A stretch of 64,000 nt of DNA, from positions 620,001 through 684,000 of the forward strand of contig NZ_JABXWI010000004.1 in NCBI RefSeq assembly GCF_014930365.1, read 5' to 3'. The stretch is from Streptomyces caniscabiei. GTDB taxonomy: Bacteria; Actinomycetota; Actinomycetes; Streptomycetales; Streptomycetaceae. Shown here piece by piece: positions 63,083 through 64,000 of this stretch (its first letter is position 1; each line of letters starts with the position of its first letter). The position numbers and the translations under genes are program-made. The notes beneath the pieces are model-generated. The model had not been told where the DNA came from, did not search any database, and worked only from the letters and a program-made list of their open reading frames with translations.

Positions 63083-64000
63083 ATGCCCCTCTCCCCCACC
63101 CCCCGTAGTCGCAGGAACCGGCACCTCGGTGCCGTCGCCGTCGCGCTCGCGCTGACCACGTCCGCCGCGGCGACCGCGACCCCGGCGAGCGCCGCCGCCG
63201 ACCTGCGGGAGGTGATGTTCGTGGGCAACAACTGGGAGGGCACCGCGGACGTCATCAAGGCCTCCGGCGACTTCGCCAAGATCGGCCGGATCAACGTCAT
63301 CCCCGACAAGGACGCCCGGATGGCGGAGATCAACGCCGATCCGATCCGGTGGATCGCCTACATGACGATCCGCAACAGCGTGGGCGAGGGCCACGACCAG
63401 TACGTGGACGACATGTACTCCACGCCGGACGGCTCGTCGATGGTCGTCTCCCGCCCGAGCTTCGCCGACGTGGTCTCCATCGACGTCAGGACCGGCGCCA
63501 TCAACTGGCGCTTCCCCGTGTCGGGTTACCGCTCCGACCACATGGCGGTCTCCCCCGACGGCAAGCGCGTCGCGGTGTCGGCGTCGACCGGCAACACCGT
63601 GCACGTCCTGGACATCGTCACCGGCAAGCAGGTCGGTTCGTTCAAGACCGGCGACAAGCCGCACGAGAACATCTTCACCAAGGACGGCAAGTACATCTGG
63701 AACATGGCGATCGGTGACGTCAACACCCAGACCGACGCGCCCTGGCTGGACTGGACGAAGGGCGACCGCAAGATCACGGTCGCCGACGCCACCACCTTCC
63801 AGCAGGTCAAGGTGATCGACATGCGGGAGCGGCTCAACGCCATCGGGCTGAGCGACTACTCGGACGCGGTCCGCCCCGCCGCCTTCTCGCCGGACGAGAC
63901 GAAGCTGTACTTCCAGGTGTCGTTCTTCAACGGCTTCTTCGAGTACGACATCGCCACCGACAAGATCACCCGTACCAAGACCCTGCCGAAGTCCCCGGGC
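63083..64000 (+). CDS. Secreted beta-propeller (YncE-like) protein, partial
   Basis: Runs off the window end with no stop; 306 residues visible. Signal peptide (1-38, cleavage after ASA). Propeller-type blades follow: DDMYSTPDGSSMVVSRPSFADVVSIDVRTG, HMAVSPDGKRVAVSASTGNTVHVLDIVTG and FTKDGKYIWNMAIGD, with SPDG/TKDG turns typical of YVTN/lactonase-like folds. AGGAGG precedes the ATG. It probably belongs with the TetR gene and palindrome upstream. Confidence 0.82.
   Translation, partial: MPLSPTPRSRRNRHLGAVAVALALTTSAAATATPASAAADLREVMFVGNNWEGTADVIKASGDFAKIGRINVIPDKDARMAEINADPIRWIAYMTIRNSVGEGHDQYVDDMYSTPDGSSMVVSRPSFADVVSIDVRTGAINWRFPVSGYRSDHMAVSPDGKRVAVSASTGNTVHVLDIVTGKQVGSFKTGDKPHENIFTKDGKYIWNMAIGDVNTQTDAPWLDWTKGDRKITVADATTFQQVKVIDMRERLNAIGLSDYSDAVRPAAFSPDETKLYFQVSFFNGFFEYDIATDKITRTKTLPKSPG

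Overview
The window is chromosomal DNA from a Streptomyces or close relative. GC content is very high throughout, with third codon positions almost always G or C. Many genes start with GTG and are joined by ATGA or GTGA overlaps. Several gene families are typical of the group: an S-(hydroxymethyl)mycothiol dehydrogenase, an F420-type PPOX protein, a DUF574-type methyltransferase, SpoIIE/HATPase phosphatases and DUF4333. I see no rRNA, tRNA, CRISPR array or insertion sequence.

Layout. 88-6986 (minus) is a sugar ABC importer operon (binding lipoprotein, two permeases) followed by two proteins that look like alpha/alpha-toroid polysaccharide lyases. A ROK repressor (7262-8383) and a divergent BadF-type sugar kinase (8628-9542) flank it and share a promoter/operator. 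Next come a secreted PAP2 phosphatase with an autotransporter-type repeat, and a PAS-GAF-SpoIIE-HATPase regulator. 14066-20596 holds a peptidoglycan-binding membrane protein and a split two-component/ABC locus: histidine kinase on one strand; DUF4333 protein, ATPase, FtsX permease and response regulator on the other. 20598-25124 has a PPOX protein, an acid phosphatase, a DUF574 methyltransferase coupled to a GNAT, a membrane-anchored S1 protease and a small protein. 25215-30995 is a second sugar importer operon (two permeases, lipoprotein, Gfo/Idh/MocA dehydrogenase) with a divergent ROK repressor. An L,D-transpeptidase and an AhpD-like protein follow.

32474-40583 (minus) is a compact, tightly coupled cluster that should make and use p-aminobenzoate (PABA): ABM-domain protein, fused PabA-PabB, two acyl-CoA ligases, an FAD monooxygenase and a PabC-type lyase. 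A PLP decarboxylase diverges from it. pabAB carries a TTA codon, and one ligase gene has a Streptomyces intergenic repeat embedded in frame. 42449-46138 has a MerR/SDR pair and further SDRs. 46317-48034 is a mycothiol-dependent formaldehyde detoxification pair. 48197-51891 is a persulfide/sulfite detoxification locus controlled by a CstR-like repressor with recognisable operators.

52761-58216 is the most interesting stretch. An Agrobacterium/FasD-type adenylate isopentenyltransferase, a cytokinin-dehydrogenase-like flavoprotein and a LOG phosphoribohydrolase fused to a polyketide-type acyltransferase overlap end to end, and an ABC exporter follows. This resembles the fasDEF cytokinin genes of plant-associated actinobacteria but has an added acyltransferase, so the product may be an acylated or otherwise modified cytokinin-like molecule. 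The window ends with an aldehyde dehydrogenase, a small secreted protein, a SnoaL-like protein, a glycosyltransferase, a TetR regulator with a clear palindromic operator, and a truncated secreted beta-propeller gene.
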